From Marisalimonas marina (GTDB lineage Bacteria > Pseudomonadota > Alphaproteobacteria > Puniceispirillales > Marisalimonadaceae), in the NCBI GenBank assembly GCA_038131365.1, contig JAYPPH010000005.1, positions 248,001 through 312,000 on the forward strand: a stretch of DNA of 64,000 nt, in the 5' to 3' direction. The position numbers and the translations under genes were made by a program. The stretch's first letter is position 1, and every line of letters starts with the position of its first letter. Below, piece after piece: positions 28,097-37,401 of the stretch. The notes under the pieces are model-generated. The model did not search any database, was not told the origin of the DNA, and saw only the letters and a program-made list of their open reading frames with translations.

Positions 28097-31000
28097 ATGT
28101 CCAATTATAAAATAAGTAAAAGTGGTTTTCCAAAAGAGCAGGGTTTATACGATCCCCAAAATGAGCATGAAAATTGTGGTTTTGGCTTTATTGCTAATAT
28201 CAAAAATGAACCTAAACACGAAATAGTTCACCAAGCACTTGAAATTGTTCATAATTTAGATCACAGAGGGGCAGTAGGTGCTGATCCTCTAGCAGGTGAT
28301 GGTGCTGGAATTTTAATACAAGTCCCAGATGAATTTTTTAGAAAAGAGTTTGATGCATCTAATATAAAATTGCCAGAACTTGGCCAATATGCTGTAGGTA
28401 TGGTTTTCTTGCCTTCAGATGAAAAAAGAGCCCAATTAGCTATTGATTCCATAGAAAATACTATAAATAGTGAAATGCAAGAACTAATCACTTGGAGAGA
28501 TGTCCCAGTTGATTCGAATGTGTTGGGGGAAACAGTTAAAGAAAACGCCCCGATTATTAAACAATTTTTTGTTAAAATGGGTTCTAACGTTTCATCCGAA
28601 AATGAGTTTCTTAGAAAGTTATATGTTATCAGGAATCAAAGCCTTCACACATTAGAGAAAAATGGTGATGATTGGAGTGATTTTTATATTGTATCGTTAT
28701 CCACAAGAACCATCATATTTAAGGGTATGGTTTTAGCTCCTAATTTATCTAAATTTTACCTTGATTTTCAAAATCCAAATTTTAAGTCTGCAATAGCTCT
28801 TTTTCATCAAAGATTTTCTACAAATACTTTTCCTTCATGGAGACTTGCTCAACCATTTAGATATTTATGTCATAATGGTGAAATTAATACAGTTAAGGGT
28901 AATTCAAATTGGATGAATGCCAGACGGTATAGTATGAGTTCTGATTTATTAAAAGATGATCTAAATAAATTATGGCCTATTATTGAAAAATCACCTTCAG
29001 ATTCTGCAACATTTGATAATGCACTAGAATTGCTTGTAATGGCTGGATATACATTGCCCCACGCTATGATGTTAATGATACCTGAAGCTTGGAAAGATAA
29101 TGCTTTGATGGATCCAAAAAGAAAATATTTTTACGAATATTATTCAGCTTTAATGGAGCCTTGGGATGGGCCAGCAGCTATGGCTTTCACAGATGGAATA
29201 CAAATAGCAGCTACCTTAGACAGAAATGGTTTAAGGCCTGCTAGATATATAGTTACTGATGATGATTTAGTTATTATGTCATCAGAGGTTGGCGTTCTTC
29301 AAAATATTCCTGAGAGTAAAATCATCAAGAAGTGGAGGCTTCAGCCAGGAAAAATGCTTTTGGTTGACTTAAAGCAAAAAAGAATAGTCTCAGATGAAGA
29401 GTTAAAAGATGAATTGGTAAATGCCAACCCATATCAAGATTGGATCAAGACTTCTAAGGTTTCTCTTTCCTCTTTCAATTTGAAAACTAACAACGAAATG
29501 CCTGATGATGCATCACTTTTAGATCTTCAACAGGCTCATGGTTATAATAAAGAGGACTTAAAGTTTTTCTTAGAACCAATGATAATTGACGGACAAGATC
29601 CCATAGGTTCAATGGGAAGGGACATACCTTTGGCCGCACTTTCTGATAAAAACAGATTATTATATGACTACTTTTTTCAAACTTTTGCGCAAGTTACTAA
29701 TCCTCCTATAGACCCCATTCGTGAAGAATTAGTAATGTCTTTATTAAGTTTTATAGGCCCAAGACCAAATCTGTTAGACCCAAAATCTGGTCAAAGCCAA
29801 AAATTATTAGAAGTTGACCATCCTATTTTGACTAATCTTGATATTGAAAAAATTAAAACCATAGATAAATTTACTTCTAATCAGTTGAAATCACGTACCC
29901 TGAATATTTGCTATTCCAAAAAAGATAACCCCAATTTAAAAATTGGAAGTTTCCTCAACGACATTTGTAATCAAGCCGAGCAGTTAATAGTAAATAATGA
30001 TTGTAATATAATAATTTTATCAGATAGAAAACTTGATAAAGATAATATTGCTGTTCCCGCTTTGTTAGCAACAAGCTCACTTCATCACTTTTTAATAAAA
30101 AAAGGTCTCAGGACTAAGGTTGGATTAGTAGTTGAAACAGGTGAAGCCAGAAGAGTTCATGATTTATGTCTTCTTGCTGGTTATGGGGCTGAGGCTATAA
30201 ATCCATATCTATCATTTTATACATTATCAAATATTATAAAAAATAGTGATCATGACATCAGTGAAGATGAGGCTTATAATAAATATATAAAAGCTGTAAC
30301 CAAAGGTATGCTGAAAGTGATGTCTAAAATGGGCATTTCTACTTATCAATCATATTCTGGAGCTCAAATCTTTGATGCAGTTGGTTTGTCATCAGATCTT
30401 GTAGATACTTATTTCTGTGGAACTTCATCTAAGGTTGAAGGTTTAGGTCTTGCAGAGATACAAAAAGAGACAGAGAATAGGCATGAACTGGCTTTTGGAA
30501 ATTCTCCATTACTTCAAAATGATCTTGATGTTGGTGGTGATTTATCTTTTAGGATTAGAGGTGAAGAACATGTTTGGACACCAGAGACTATTGGGGTATT
30601 ACAGCATGCTGTCAGAAGTGCTAATTATAACACTTTCAAAAAGTATTCTAAAAAAATTAACGACCATTCTATAAAGTTAAAGAATTTAAGAGGTCTTTTT
30701 AAATTTGTATCAAACAACAAATCGATAAACATTGATGAGGTTGAGCCTGCATCTGAGATAGTAAAAAGGTTTGCAACAGGAGCTATGTCTTTGGGTTCTA
30801 TTTCAACTGAGGCTCATACCACTCTTGCAATTGCTATGAATAGACTTGGTGGTAGATCCAATACTGGTGAAGGGGGAGAGGAGCCTTCAAGATTCTCTCC
30901 TATGAAAAATGGAGATTCAATGAACTCCAGAATTAAGCAGGTTGCTTCTGGAAGATTTGGAGTAACAACAGAATATCTCTCAAATGCAACTGATATTCAA

Positions 31001-32728
31001 ATTAAAATGGCTCAAGGTGCAAAGCCTGGAGAGGGTGGACAGCTTCCAGGTGGTAAGGTAGATGATTTTATTGCTAAAATTAGGCACTCCACTCCAGGTG
31101 TAGGACTGATATCGCCTCCACCACATCATGATATATATTCAATCGAAGATCTTGCACAATTAATTCATGATTTAAAAAACGTAAACCCAAGTGCGAGGGT
31201 GTCAGTTAAATTAGTTTCTGAAATTGGTGTAGGCACCGTAGCTGCTGGCGTAAGTAAAGCTTATGCAGATCATGTAACTATATCAGGTAATGATGGAGGT
31301 ACAGGAGCCAGTCCAATCACATCACTTTTAAATGCAGGCGGTCCATGGGAAACAGGCCTTGCCGAAACTCACCAAACTTTAGTTATGAATGGACTAAGAG
31401 ATAGAATAGCTGTTCAGGTAGATGGAGGTCTAAGAACAGGAAGAGACGTTGTTATTGGAGCTATTCTTGGCGCAGATGAATTTGGTTTTGCAACAGCAGC
31501 ACTTATTTCAGAGGGTTGTATTATGATGAGAAAGTGTCATCTGAATACATGTCCTGTAGGCGTTGCTACTCAAGACCCTGAGTTGAGAAAAAATTTCACA
31601 GGACAACCTGACCATGTTGTTAATTTCTTTGTTTTCATTGCTAATGAAGTTAGAGAAATTATGGCTGAACTAGGTATACGTAAATTTAATGATTTGATAG
31701 GCAGAAGAGATCTCTTAGATTTTGAAGGTGCAGAAACACATTGGAAAGCTCATGGACTTGATTTAGCTAAACTTATTGTTCCTTTAGATAAACAAGATGA
31801 ACAAGATTTTTTTAATTCAAAAAATCAAGATCATCAATTAGAGAAAGCGCTTGATAACGTATTAATTAAAAAATGCAAGTTAGCAATCTCAGACAAAGAA
31901 ACAGTAAGTTTAAAATCTAAAATTGTTAACACCAACCGAACAGTTGGAGCAATGTTATCTGGAGTAATAGCAAAAAAATATGGCCATAATGGGTTACCCA
32001 ATAATACCATTAATATAGATTTTGAGGGTAGTGCAGGACAGAGTTTTGGTGCTTGGTTAGCAAAAGGCATTTCCTTCAATTTAGAGGGTGATGCTAATGA
32101 TTATGTTGGCAAAGGTCTATCAGGAGGTAAAATTTCTGTATTTCCACATAGTAAAAGTAAAATTATAGCTGACGATAATATAATCGCCGGAAATACACTT
32201 TTATATGGTGCCATTTCAGGAGAGTGTTATCTTAGTGGCGTTGTTGGAGAACGTTTTGCTGTTAGAAATTCTGGTGCTACTGCTGTTGTTGAGGGTTGCG
32301 GTGATCATGGATGTGAGTATATGACTGGCGGCGTTGTCGTTGTTTTAGGAAAAACAGGTAGAAATTTTGCAGCTGGTATGTCAGGGGGTATAGCGTATAT
32401 ACTTGACGAAGATAATAGTTTTGAAGCTAATTGTAACAAGTCAATGGTAGATTTAGAAAAATTATCTCATAATGAAATGAATTCAAAACATACTGAAAAA
32501 GAAATTAATAGTGACCTTTTGGATTTTGATATTTCTCGTTTAAAATTATTGATCAATAGGCATTATAAAAATACGAAAAGTGAAAAAGCAAAAAAAATAA
32601 TAAATAATTGGGAAAAATTTCTCCCACAATTTATCAAAATCACGCCTTTTGAATTTAGAAGAGCTCTAATTGAAAGAAAACAAAAACTAATAGATGAAAA
32701 TATACCAAGTAGAATTGCTGGAGAATAA
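28097..32728 (+). CDS. gltB: Glutamate synthase (NADPH) large subunit
   Basis: Makes two glutamates from glutamine and 2-oxoglutarate; with GltD and glutamine synthetase it assimilates ammonium. The 1543 residues contain all domains in order: class II amidotransferase with nucleophile C27 in HENCGFGF (a 26-residue propeptide must be removed), a central domain, an FMN-binding synthase barrel with GGRSNTGEGGEE and SGNDGGTGASP, the 3Fe-4S cysteines in CHLNTCPVG, and the C-terminal glycine-rich beta-helix. It ends two bases before gltD. Confidence 0.97.
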   Translation: MSNYKISKSGFPKEQGLYDPQNEHENCGFGFIANIKNEPKHEIVHQALEIVHNLDHRGAVGADPLAGDGAGILIQVPDEFFRKEFDASNIKLPELGQYAVGMVFLPSDEKRAQLAIDSIENTINSEMQELITWRDVPVDSNVLGETVKENAPIIKQFFVKMGSNVSSENEFLRKLYVIRNQSLHTLEKNGDDWSDFYIVSLSTRTIIFKGMVLAPNLSKFYLDFQNPNFKSAIALFHQRFSTNTFPSWRLAQPFRYLCHNGEINTVKGNSNWMNARRYSMSSDLLKDDLNKLWPIIEKSPSDSATFDNALELLVMAGYTLPHAMMLMIPEAWKDNALMDPKRKYFYEYYSALMEPWDGPAAMAFTDGIQIAATLDRNGLRPARYIVTDDDLVIMSSEVGVLQNIPESKIIKKWRLQPGKMLLVDLKQKRIVSDEELKDELVNANPYQDWIKTSKVSLSSFNLKTNNEMPDDASLLDLQQAHGYNKEDLKFFLEPMIIDGQDPIGSMGRDIPLAALSDKNRLLYDYFFQTFAQVTNPPIDPIREELVMSLLSFIGPRPNLLDPKSGQSQKLLEVDHPILTNLDIEKIKTIDKFTSNQLKSRTLNICYSKKDNPNLKIGSFLNDICNQAEQLIVNNDCNIIILSDRKLDKDNIAVPALLATSSLHHFLIKKGLRTKVGLVVETGEARRVHDLCLLAGYGAEAINPYLSFYTLSNIIKNSDHDISEDEAYNKYIKAVTKGMLKVMSKMGISTYQSYSGAQIFDAVGLSSDLVDTYFCGTSSKVEGLGLAEIQKETENRHELAFGNSPLLQNDLDVGGDLSFRIRGEEHVWTPETIGVLQHAVRSANYNTFKKYSKKINDHSIKLKNLRGLFKFVSNNKSINIDEVEPASEIVKRFATGAMSLGSISTEAHTTLAIAMNRLGGRSNTGEGGEEPSRFSPMKNGDSMNSRIKQVASGRFGVTTEYLSNATDIQIKMAQGAKPGEGGQLPGGKVDDFIAKIRHSTPGVGLISPPPHHDIYSIEDLAQLIHDLKNVNPSARVSVKLVSEIGVGTVAAGVSKAYADHVTISGNDGGTGASPITSLLNAGGPWETGLAETHQTLVMNGLRDRIAVQVDGGLRTGRDVVIGAILGADEFGFATAALISEGCIMMRKCHLNTCPVGVATQDPELRKNFTGQPDHVVNFFVFIANEVREIMAELGIRKFNDLIGRRDLLDFEGAETHWKAHGLDLAKLIVPLDKQDEQDFFNSKNQDHQLEKALDNVLIKKCKLAISDKETVSLKSKIVNTNRTVGAMLSGVIAKKYGHNGLPNNTINIDFEGSAGQSFGAWLAKGISFNLEGDANDYVGKGLSGGKISVFPHSKSKIIADDNIIAGNTLLYGAISGECYLSGVVGERFAVRNSGATAVVEGCGDHGCEYMTGGVVVVLGKTGRNFAAGMSGGIAYILDEDNSFEANCNKSMVDLEKLSHNEMNSKHTEKEINSDLLDFDISRLKLLINRHYKNTKSEKAKKIINNWEKFLPQFIKITPFEFRRALIERKQKLIDENIPSRIAGE

Positions 32729-32730
32729 TT

Positions 32731-34173
32731 ATGGGTAAAGCAACTGGTTTTATGGAACTGGATCGTGTTGAAAGAAGTTACGAACCTGTAGAAGATAGAA
32801 TTAAACATTTTAGAGAATTTTTAGTTCCTCTAAACGATGAAGAATTATCAAAACAAGGTGCTAGATGTATGGACTGCGGTATCCCGTATTGTCACCAAGG
32901 TTGTCCTGTTAACAACATAATCCCTGATTGGAATGACTTGGTTTATAATAATAGGTGGAAAGATGCTCTAGATCTATTACATTCTACTAATAACTTTCCT
33001 GAATTTACTGGTAGAATTTGCCCAGCACCATGTGAAGCGTCCTGTACTTTAAATATAACTGACAATCCTGTCGCGATTAAAACAATTGAATGCTCTATTG
33101 TTGATAGAGGATGGGAAGAGGGCTGGATTAAGCCTCAAATTTCGATTAAGAAAACAAATAAAAAAATAGCAGTTATTGGTTCTGGACCTTCAGGTCTAGC
33201 ATGCGCACAACAATTAGCTAGGGTAGGTCACTCTGTAGTTGTATTTGAAAAAAATGCTCGAATAGGAGGACTACTTAGAATAGGAATACCCGATTTTAAA
33301 ATGGAAAAACACCTTATTGACAGAAGAATGTCTCAAATGGAGCTAGAAGGTGTAGAGTTTAAGGTAAATGCCCACATAGGTGTTGATATTAGCTTCGATG
33401 AATTAAATCAAGAATTTGACGCTATTGCATTTTGTGGTGGTTCTGAAAAGCCAAGAGATTTACCGGTTGAAGGAAGAGAACTTGACGGCGTTCACTTTGC
33501 GATGGAATTTCTTTCTCAGCAGAATGATAGGGTCTCTGGTAAGAATATAGAGAATTCTATTGAAATTTTAGCAAAAAACAAAAATGTTTTGGTTATAGGT
33601 GGAGGTGATACTGGTTCTGATTGTGTAGGAACATCTAATCGTCAGGGTGCTAAGTCTGTTACACAATTGGAACTGTTAGATCAGCCACCAGTTATGGAAG
33701 ATAAGGCTTTAACATGGCCTAACTGGCCTATGAAACTAAGAACCTCTACTTCACACGAAGAAGGTTGTGAAAGAAATTGGTCTGTTTTAACAAAATCATT
33801 TGAAGGTCAAAATGGAAAAGTATCAAAAGCAAATTGTGTAAAAGTTGAATGGGTAAAAGATAATAATGGTAAAATGAAAATGTCTGAAATTAAAGGTTCA
33901 GAATTTTCTTTTGATGTTGATCTAGTATTACTAGCAATGGGTTTTGTACATCCAATACACGAAAATTTAATTAACAAAATTGGAGTGGAGTTAACAAACA
34001 CTGGCACTTTAAAAGCTGACGATACAGAATATAAAACCTCCATTGATAAATTCTTCGCAGCAGGTGACTCAAGAAGGGGTCAATCTCTTGTAGTTTGGGC
34101 TATAAAAGAGGGTAGACAATGTGCCAGATCCATTGATGAATTCTTAATGGGAAAGTCTGATCTACCAAGATAA
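32731..34173 (+). CDS. gltD: Glutamate synthase (NADPH) small subunit
   Basis: Supplies electrons from NADPH to GltB. The N-terminal cysteine clusters (CMDCGIPYC-x3-C and CPAPCEASC) bind 4Fe-4S centres. The FAD motif GSGPSGLACAQQ and the NADPH motif VIGGGDTGSDC follow, and AAGDSRRGQSLVVWAI closes the C-terminal FAD site. The length of 480 residues is normal. It starts two bases after gltB, so the pair forms an operon. Confidence 0.97.
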   Translation: MGKATGFMELDRVERSYEPVEDRIKHFREFLVPLNDEELSKQGARCMDCGIPYCHQGCPVNNIIPDWNDLVYNNRWKDALDLLHSTNNFPEFTGRICPAPCEASCTLNITDNPVAIKTIECSIVDRGWEEGWIKPQISIKKTNKKIAVIGSGPSGLACAQQLARVGHSVVVFEKNARIGGLLRIGIPDFKMEKHLIDRRMSQMELEGVEFKVNAHIGVDISFDELNQEFDAIAFCGGSEKPRDLPVEGRELDGVHFAMEFLSQQNDRVSGKNIENSIEILAKNKNVLVIGGGDTGSDCVGTSNRQGAKSVTQLELLDQPPVMEDKALTWPNWPMKLRTSTSHEEGCERNWSVLTKSFEGQNGKVSKANCVKVEWVKDNNGKMKMSEIKGSEFSFDVDLVLLAMGFVHPIHENLINKIGVELTNTGTLKADDTEYKTSIDKFFAAGDSRRGQSLVVWAIKEGRQCARSIDEFLMGKSDLPR

Positions 34174-34241
34174 AAAAGGCTTGGGCTTAATTAATAATAG
34201 ATGTATATCAGATAAAATCTGTTATTAAATCTGAGATTTTT

Positions 34242-34757
34242 ATGACTGAACACATTAAAATTCGAGAAAAAAATAAGTCTGATGATATTCAGATTAAAGA
34301 AATTTTAGATGAATGTTTTGGTCAAAATAGGCATAATAGAACAGTTTATTTGTATAGGAAAATACCTCCTTTAAAATATCTTTCTTTAGTTTCTTGTAAA
34401 AAAAATGACCCTTCTATTGTTATTGGAACAATAAGTTTTTACCCTGTACTTGTTAACAAAATTAAATGCCTATTATTAGGTCCATTAGCTGTAAAATTAA
34501 ATTATCAAGGTCAAGGGTTTGGTAAATTACTTGTTGAAAAAGGAATTGACTTGGCCATCTCTAAAGGAGAAAAAATTTGCTTTGTATCAGGCGATTATAA
34601 ATATTATAAAGATTTTGGGTTCTACAAATTAGATGATAAAAACCTCAATATAAAAACTTTAGGCCCTTTGTCTTACGACCACTTGCTAATATGTGAACTA
34701 AAAAAAGCAGCGTTAAATTTATTGCCAAAAAATTCTGAAATTTTACCAATGGATTAA
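34242..34757 (+). CDS. GNAT-family N-acetyltransferase (YhbS-like)
   Basis: Acetyltransferase of 171 residues. The acetyl-CoA-binding motif A is LNYQGQGFGKLLVEKGI, preceded by the beta strand LLGPLAV, and the GDYKYYKDFGFYKL block resembles YhbS-like proteins. Its substrate cannot be read from the sequence. It follows gltD by 68 bases and precedes the FzlA-like gene by 10 bases. Confidence 0.78.
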   Translation: MTEHIKIREKNKSDDIQIKEILDECFGQNRHNRTVYLYRKIPPLKYLSLVSCKKNDPSIVIGTISFYPVLVNKIKCLLLGPLAVKLNYQGQGFGKLLVEKGIDLAISKGEKICFVSGDYKYYKDFGFYKLDDKNLNIKTLGPLSYDHLLICELKKAALNLLPKNSEILPMD

Positions 34758-34767
34758 TTTAAGATTT

Positions 34768-35436
34768 ATGCTTACGTTATATCATTATCAATTATGTCCA
34801 TCTTCTAGATTTATAAGACTCTTACTAGATGAATATAAGATTGAGCATATTACGCAGTTAGAAAATTATTGGAAACCACAAGACGAATTTTTACTCATTA
34901 ACCCAGCTGGCCACTTACCCGTTTTAATAGATAATAGTAATTTTCCAATCATTGGTTTTAATGCATGCGTTGAATACATAAGAGATATGGATCTTAAGCC
35001 TAATATTTTTCCAGATGACTATAGAAAAAAAGCAGAGATTTATAGATTATATCATTGGTTTGATACTTTATTTAAAAAAGAAGTCTTAGACCCAATTATT
35101 TATGAAAAAGTATTTTCAAGAGTTATAGAAAATTTAACTCCAAATAGCTTGAACTTAAGAAATGGAATGCAAAATTTAGGCTTCCATATAAAATATTTAG
35201 AATATTTACTAAGAGATAAAGATTTTTTAGTTGCAGATACAATTACTTCATGTGATTTCTTTGCAGCTGCAAATTTATCTGTCTTAGACTATTTAGGTTT
35301 ATTAAATTTGAGTGATTATCCTAAGTTACAAGTTTGGTATTTTAAATTAAAATCCAGACCTTCTTTTAAAAATATTTTGAAAGATTATATTGTCGGTTTA
35401 ACTCCTCATGAGAATTATAAGCTTTTAGATGTTTAA
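34768..35436 (+). CDS. fzlA: FzlA-like glutathione S-transferase family protein
   Basis: Protein of 222 residues with a thioredoxin-like N-terminal half (LYHYQLCPSSRFIRL, NPAGHLPVL) and an alpha-helical C-terminal half. The C-terminal blocks WFDTLFKKEV, LSVLDYLG and LKSRPSFKNIL, and the short conserved tail, match FzlA, the alphaproteobacterial GST-like protein that binds FtsZ and promotes constriction in Caulobacter. FzlA is not known to use glutathione. A generic GST is the alternative. The stop lies one base from the convergent hydrolase stop. Confidence 0.7.
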   Translation: MLTLYHYQLCPSSRFIRLLLDEYKIEHITQLENYWKPQDEFLLINPAGHLPVLIDNSNFPIIGFNACVEYIRDMDLKPNIFPDDYRKKAEIYRLYHWFDTLFKKEVLDPIIYEKVFSRVIENLTPNSLNLRNGMQNLGFHIKYLEYLLRDKDFLVADTITSCDFFAAANLSVLDYLGLLNLSDYPKLQVWYFKLKSRPSFKNILKDYIVGLTPHENYKLLDV

Positions 35437-35437
35437 T

Positions 35438-36184
35438 TTATAATAAGCTTATGTTTTGTTTAATTAGACTTATGATTGTATTTAGTTGGTTATCCTCAGA
35501 TAATCTGTGTCCAGCATTTTTTTCCAACAAAATTCTTATCTCATTAGTTCCAACAATTTTTTTAGAAATTTCGATACTTAAATCATAAGGTACATCCAAA
35601 TCTTTCATACCATGATATAAAAATACAGGACCTTTAAAATTTATTTCATTTGTCATGGTTAAATTTTTTAGGCTATCTTTAATAAAATTATAAGAAAAAA
35701 AACTAGTTGTTCCATCATCATTTTGCTCTGTTAATCCTTTGTTTTTTATAAACTCTCTTTTTTGATAAGAGTTTAATTTATCCCAAATTAAAATTTTAGG
35801 GAAATCTGGAGCAGGTGCTAAACCAATCATAGATGAAACCTTATCAGGCATGTGTTTTGCTAGCATTAACATTATCCACCCACCCATTGATGATCCTACC
35901 AGTATTTGTTTGCCTTCCGTCAGATGTGTAATTAAGTAACGTGCATCGTTATACCAGTCAGAAAAGGAAGTTTTTTGAAATTCTCCAGATGACTGTCCAT
36001 GACCAGAATAATCAAACCGTAAAAAGCTATGATCATTTTCTTTGGCCCAATTTTCAATATAGATAGCTTTTTTACCTTGCATATCAGATTTAAAACCGCT
36101 TAGAAAAACAATACCAGGTTTTTTACCTTTGATTTTATTGTAAGCTATTGTAGTACCATGAGTAGTATTTATAAACTTTGTCAT
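35438..36184 (-). CDS. Alpha/beta hydrolase
   Basis: Soluble serine hydrolase of 248 residues. The nucleophile S99 is in GSSMGG, the acid in GMKDLDVP and the histidine in NAGHRLS; the oxyanion region is LSGFKSDM. The overall plan resembles ABHD10-like thioesterases, but the natural substrate is unknown. It is divergent from the glycosyltransferase gene with only 28 bases between starts, so the two promoters must overlap the neighbouring coding regions or each other. Confidence 0.83.
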   Translation of the reverse strand: MTKFINTTHGTTIAYNKIKGKKPGIVFLSGFKSDMQGKKAIYIENWAKENDHSFLRFDYSGHGQSSGEFQKTSFSDWYNDARYLITHLTEGKQILVGSSMGGWIMLMLAKHMPDKVSSMIGLAPAPDFPKILIWDKLNSYQKREFIKNKGLTEQNDDGTTSFFSYNFIKDSLKNLTMTNEINFKGPVFLYHGMKDLDVPYDLSIEISKKIVGTNEIRILLEKNAGHRLSEDNQLNTIISLIKQNISLL

Positions 36185-36212
36185 TTTACATCATCCCTTA
36201 AGGTCAATTTAA

Positions 36213-37400
36213 ATGAATAAAAAAAAGTATACTATAGCTCAAATATTACCAGCGTTAAATACTGGGGGTGTTGAAAGAGGTGTGATTGAAATATCTAAGG
36301 CCTTAAGTGATAATGGTTTTAATTCAATAGTTATTTCATCAGGTGGTCATATGGTTCCTCAACTTAGGAGAAGTGGAACTAAGCACTATGAAATAAATGT
36401 ACACTCAAAAAATCCGCTGAAATGGCCTCAAATTAGAAAGCAAGTTAAATTAATTTTAGAAAAAGAGGATGTTGACTTAATACATATATGTTCCCGTGCT
36501 CCTGCATGGATTGTATTTCCTCTAGGAAAAGTATTAGGTGTTCCTGTTGTAACATCAGTTCATATGAGATTTAGGAAAACAAATTTATTTAAAAAATATT
36601 ATAATAGTATTTTAACTAAGGGTGATAAGGTTATAGCAATTTCAAAACACATTGAAAAAACTATAATAGAATCTTTCCCGCAACCTAGTATAAAAAATAA
36701 AATAACCGTAATACATAGAGGTGTTGATTTAGAACTTTTTAATTCTAATAATATAAACCCAGCAAGAATAATAGCTCAATCTAAACATTTAAATTTAAAA
36801 GATAATAGCCCTGTAATTATGATGGCTGCTCGTCCAGCTATGTGGAAGGGTTACTTAGAATTAATTAAGGCATTATCATTAGTAAAAGAGAATTTCCAAT
36901 GTATATTAATTGGTGCAGAAAATGGCAGCCAAAATTTTCAAAAATTTCTTATTGATAAAATTATTAAATCAAAATTAGAAACGAAAATAAAATTAAGCAA
37001 GTCTACTAATGATATTCAAGCGGTTTTGATGTTGAGCGATATAGTTGTCATGCCTTCAATTACTCCAGAGCCGTTTGGAAGGATAGTTCTTGAGGCTCAA
37101 GCGTTAGGAAAAATTGCAATTGCTTTTGATCATGGTGGAGCCTCAGAAACTATTATAGATGGGAAAAGTGGTTTTTTAGCTGAGCCAGTCAAAGTAGAAA
37201 GTCTTGCTGAAAAAATTTCAATGGCTCTTTCTTTGAAAAAAATTAATAGAGAAAAAATATCCGAATTTTCAAAAAAAGCCGTTTCTAAAAGTTTTAGCCA
37301 TGATAGAATGTGTAAAGATACTTTATCTATATATAAACAGTGTATATTAGAATATAAGGCTAATAATTCAAATTTTATAACTAATTCAAGTACTAAATAA
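36213..37400 (+). CDS. GT4-type glycosyltransferase
   Basis: GT-B fold transferase of 395 residues. The N-terminal donor/acceptor region begins with ILPALNTGGVERGV, typical of group 1 transferases. The C-terminal half has the E-x7-E catalytic pair in PEPFGRIVLEAQ and the VIHRGVDLELF block. No membrane segment is seen. A role in LPS core or another surface glycan is likely, but the sugar is unknown. It lies one base before thrS. Confidence 0.83.
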   Translation: MNKKKYTIAQILPALNTGGVERGVIEISKALSDNGFNSIVISSGGHMVPQLRRSGTKHYEINVHSKNPLKWPQIRKQVKLILEKEDVDLIHICSRAPAWIVFPLGKVLGVPVVTSVHMRFRKTNLFKKYYNSILTKGDKVIAISKHIEKTIIESFPQPSIKNKITVIHRGVDLELFNSNNINPARIIAQSKHLNLKDNSPVIMMAARPAMWKGYLELIKALSLVKENFQCILIGAENGSQNFQKFLIDKIIKSKLETKIKLSKSTNDIQAVLMLSDIVVMPSITPEPFGRIVLEAQALGKIAIAFDHGGASETIIDGKSGFLAEPVKVESLAEKISMALSLKKINREKISEFSKKAVSKSFSHDRMCKDTLSIYKQCILEYKANNSNFITNSSTK

Positions 37401-37401
37401 T

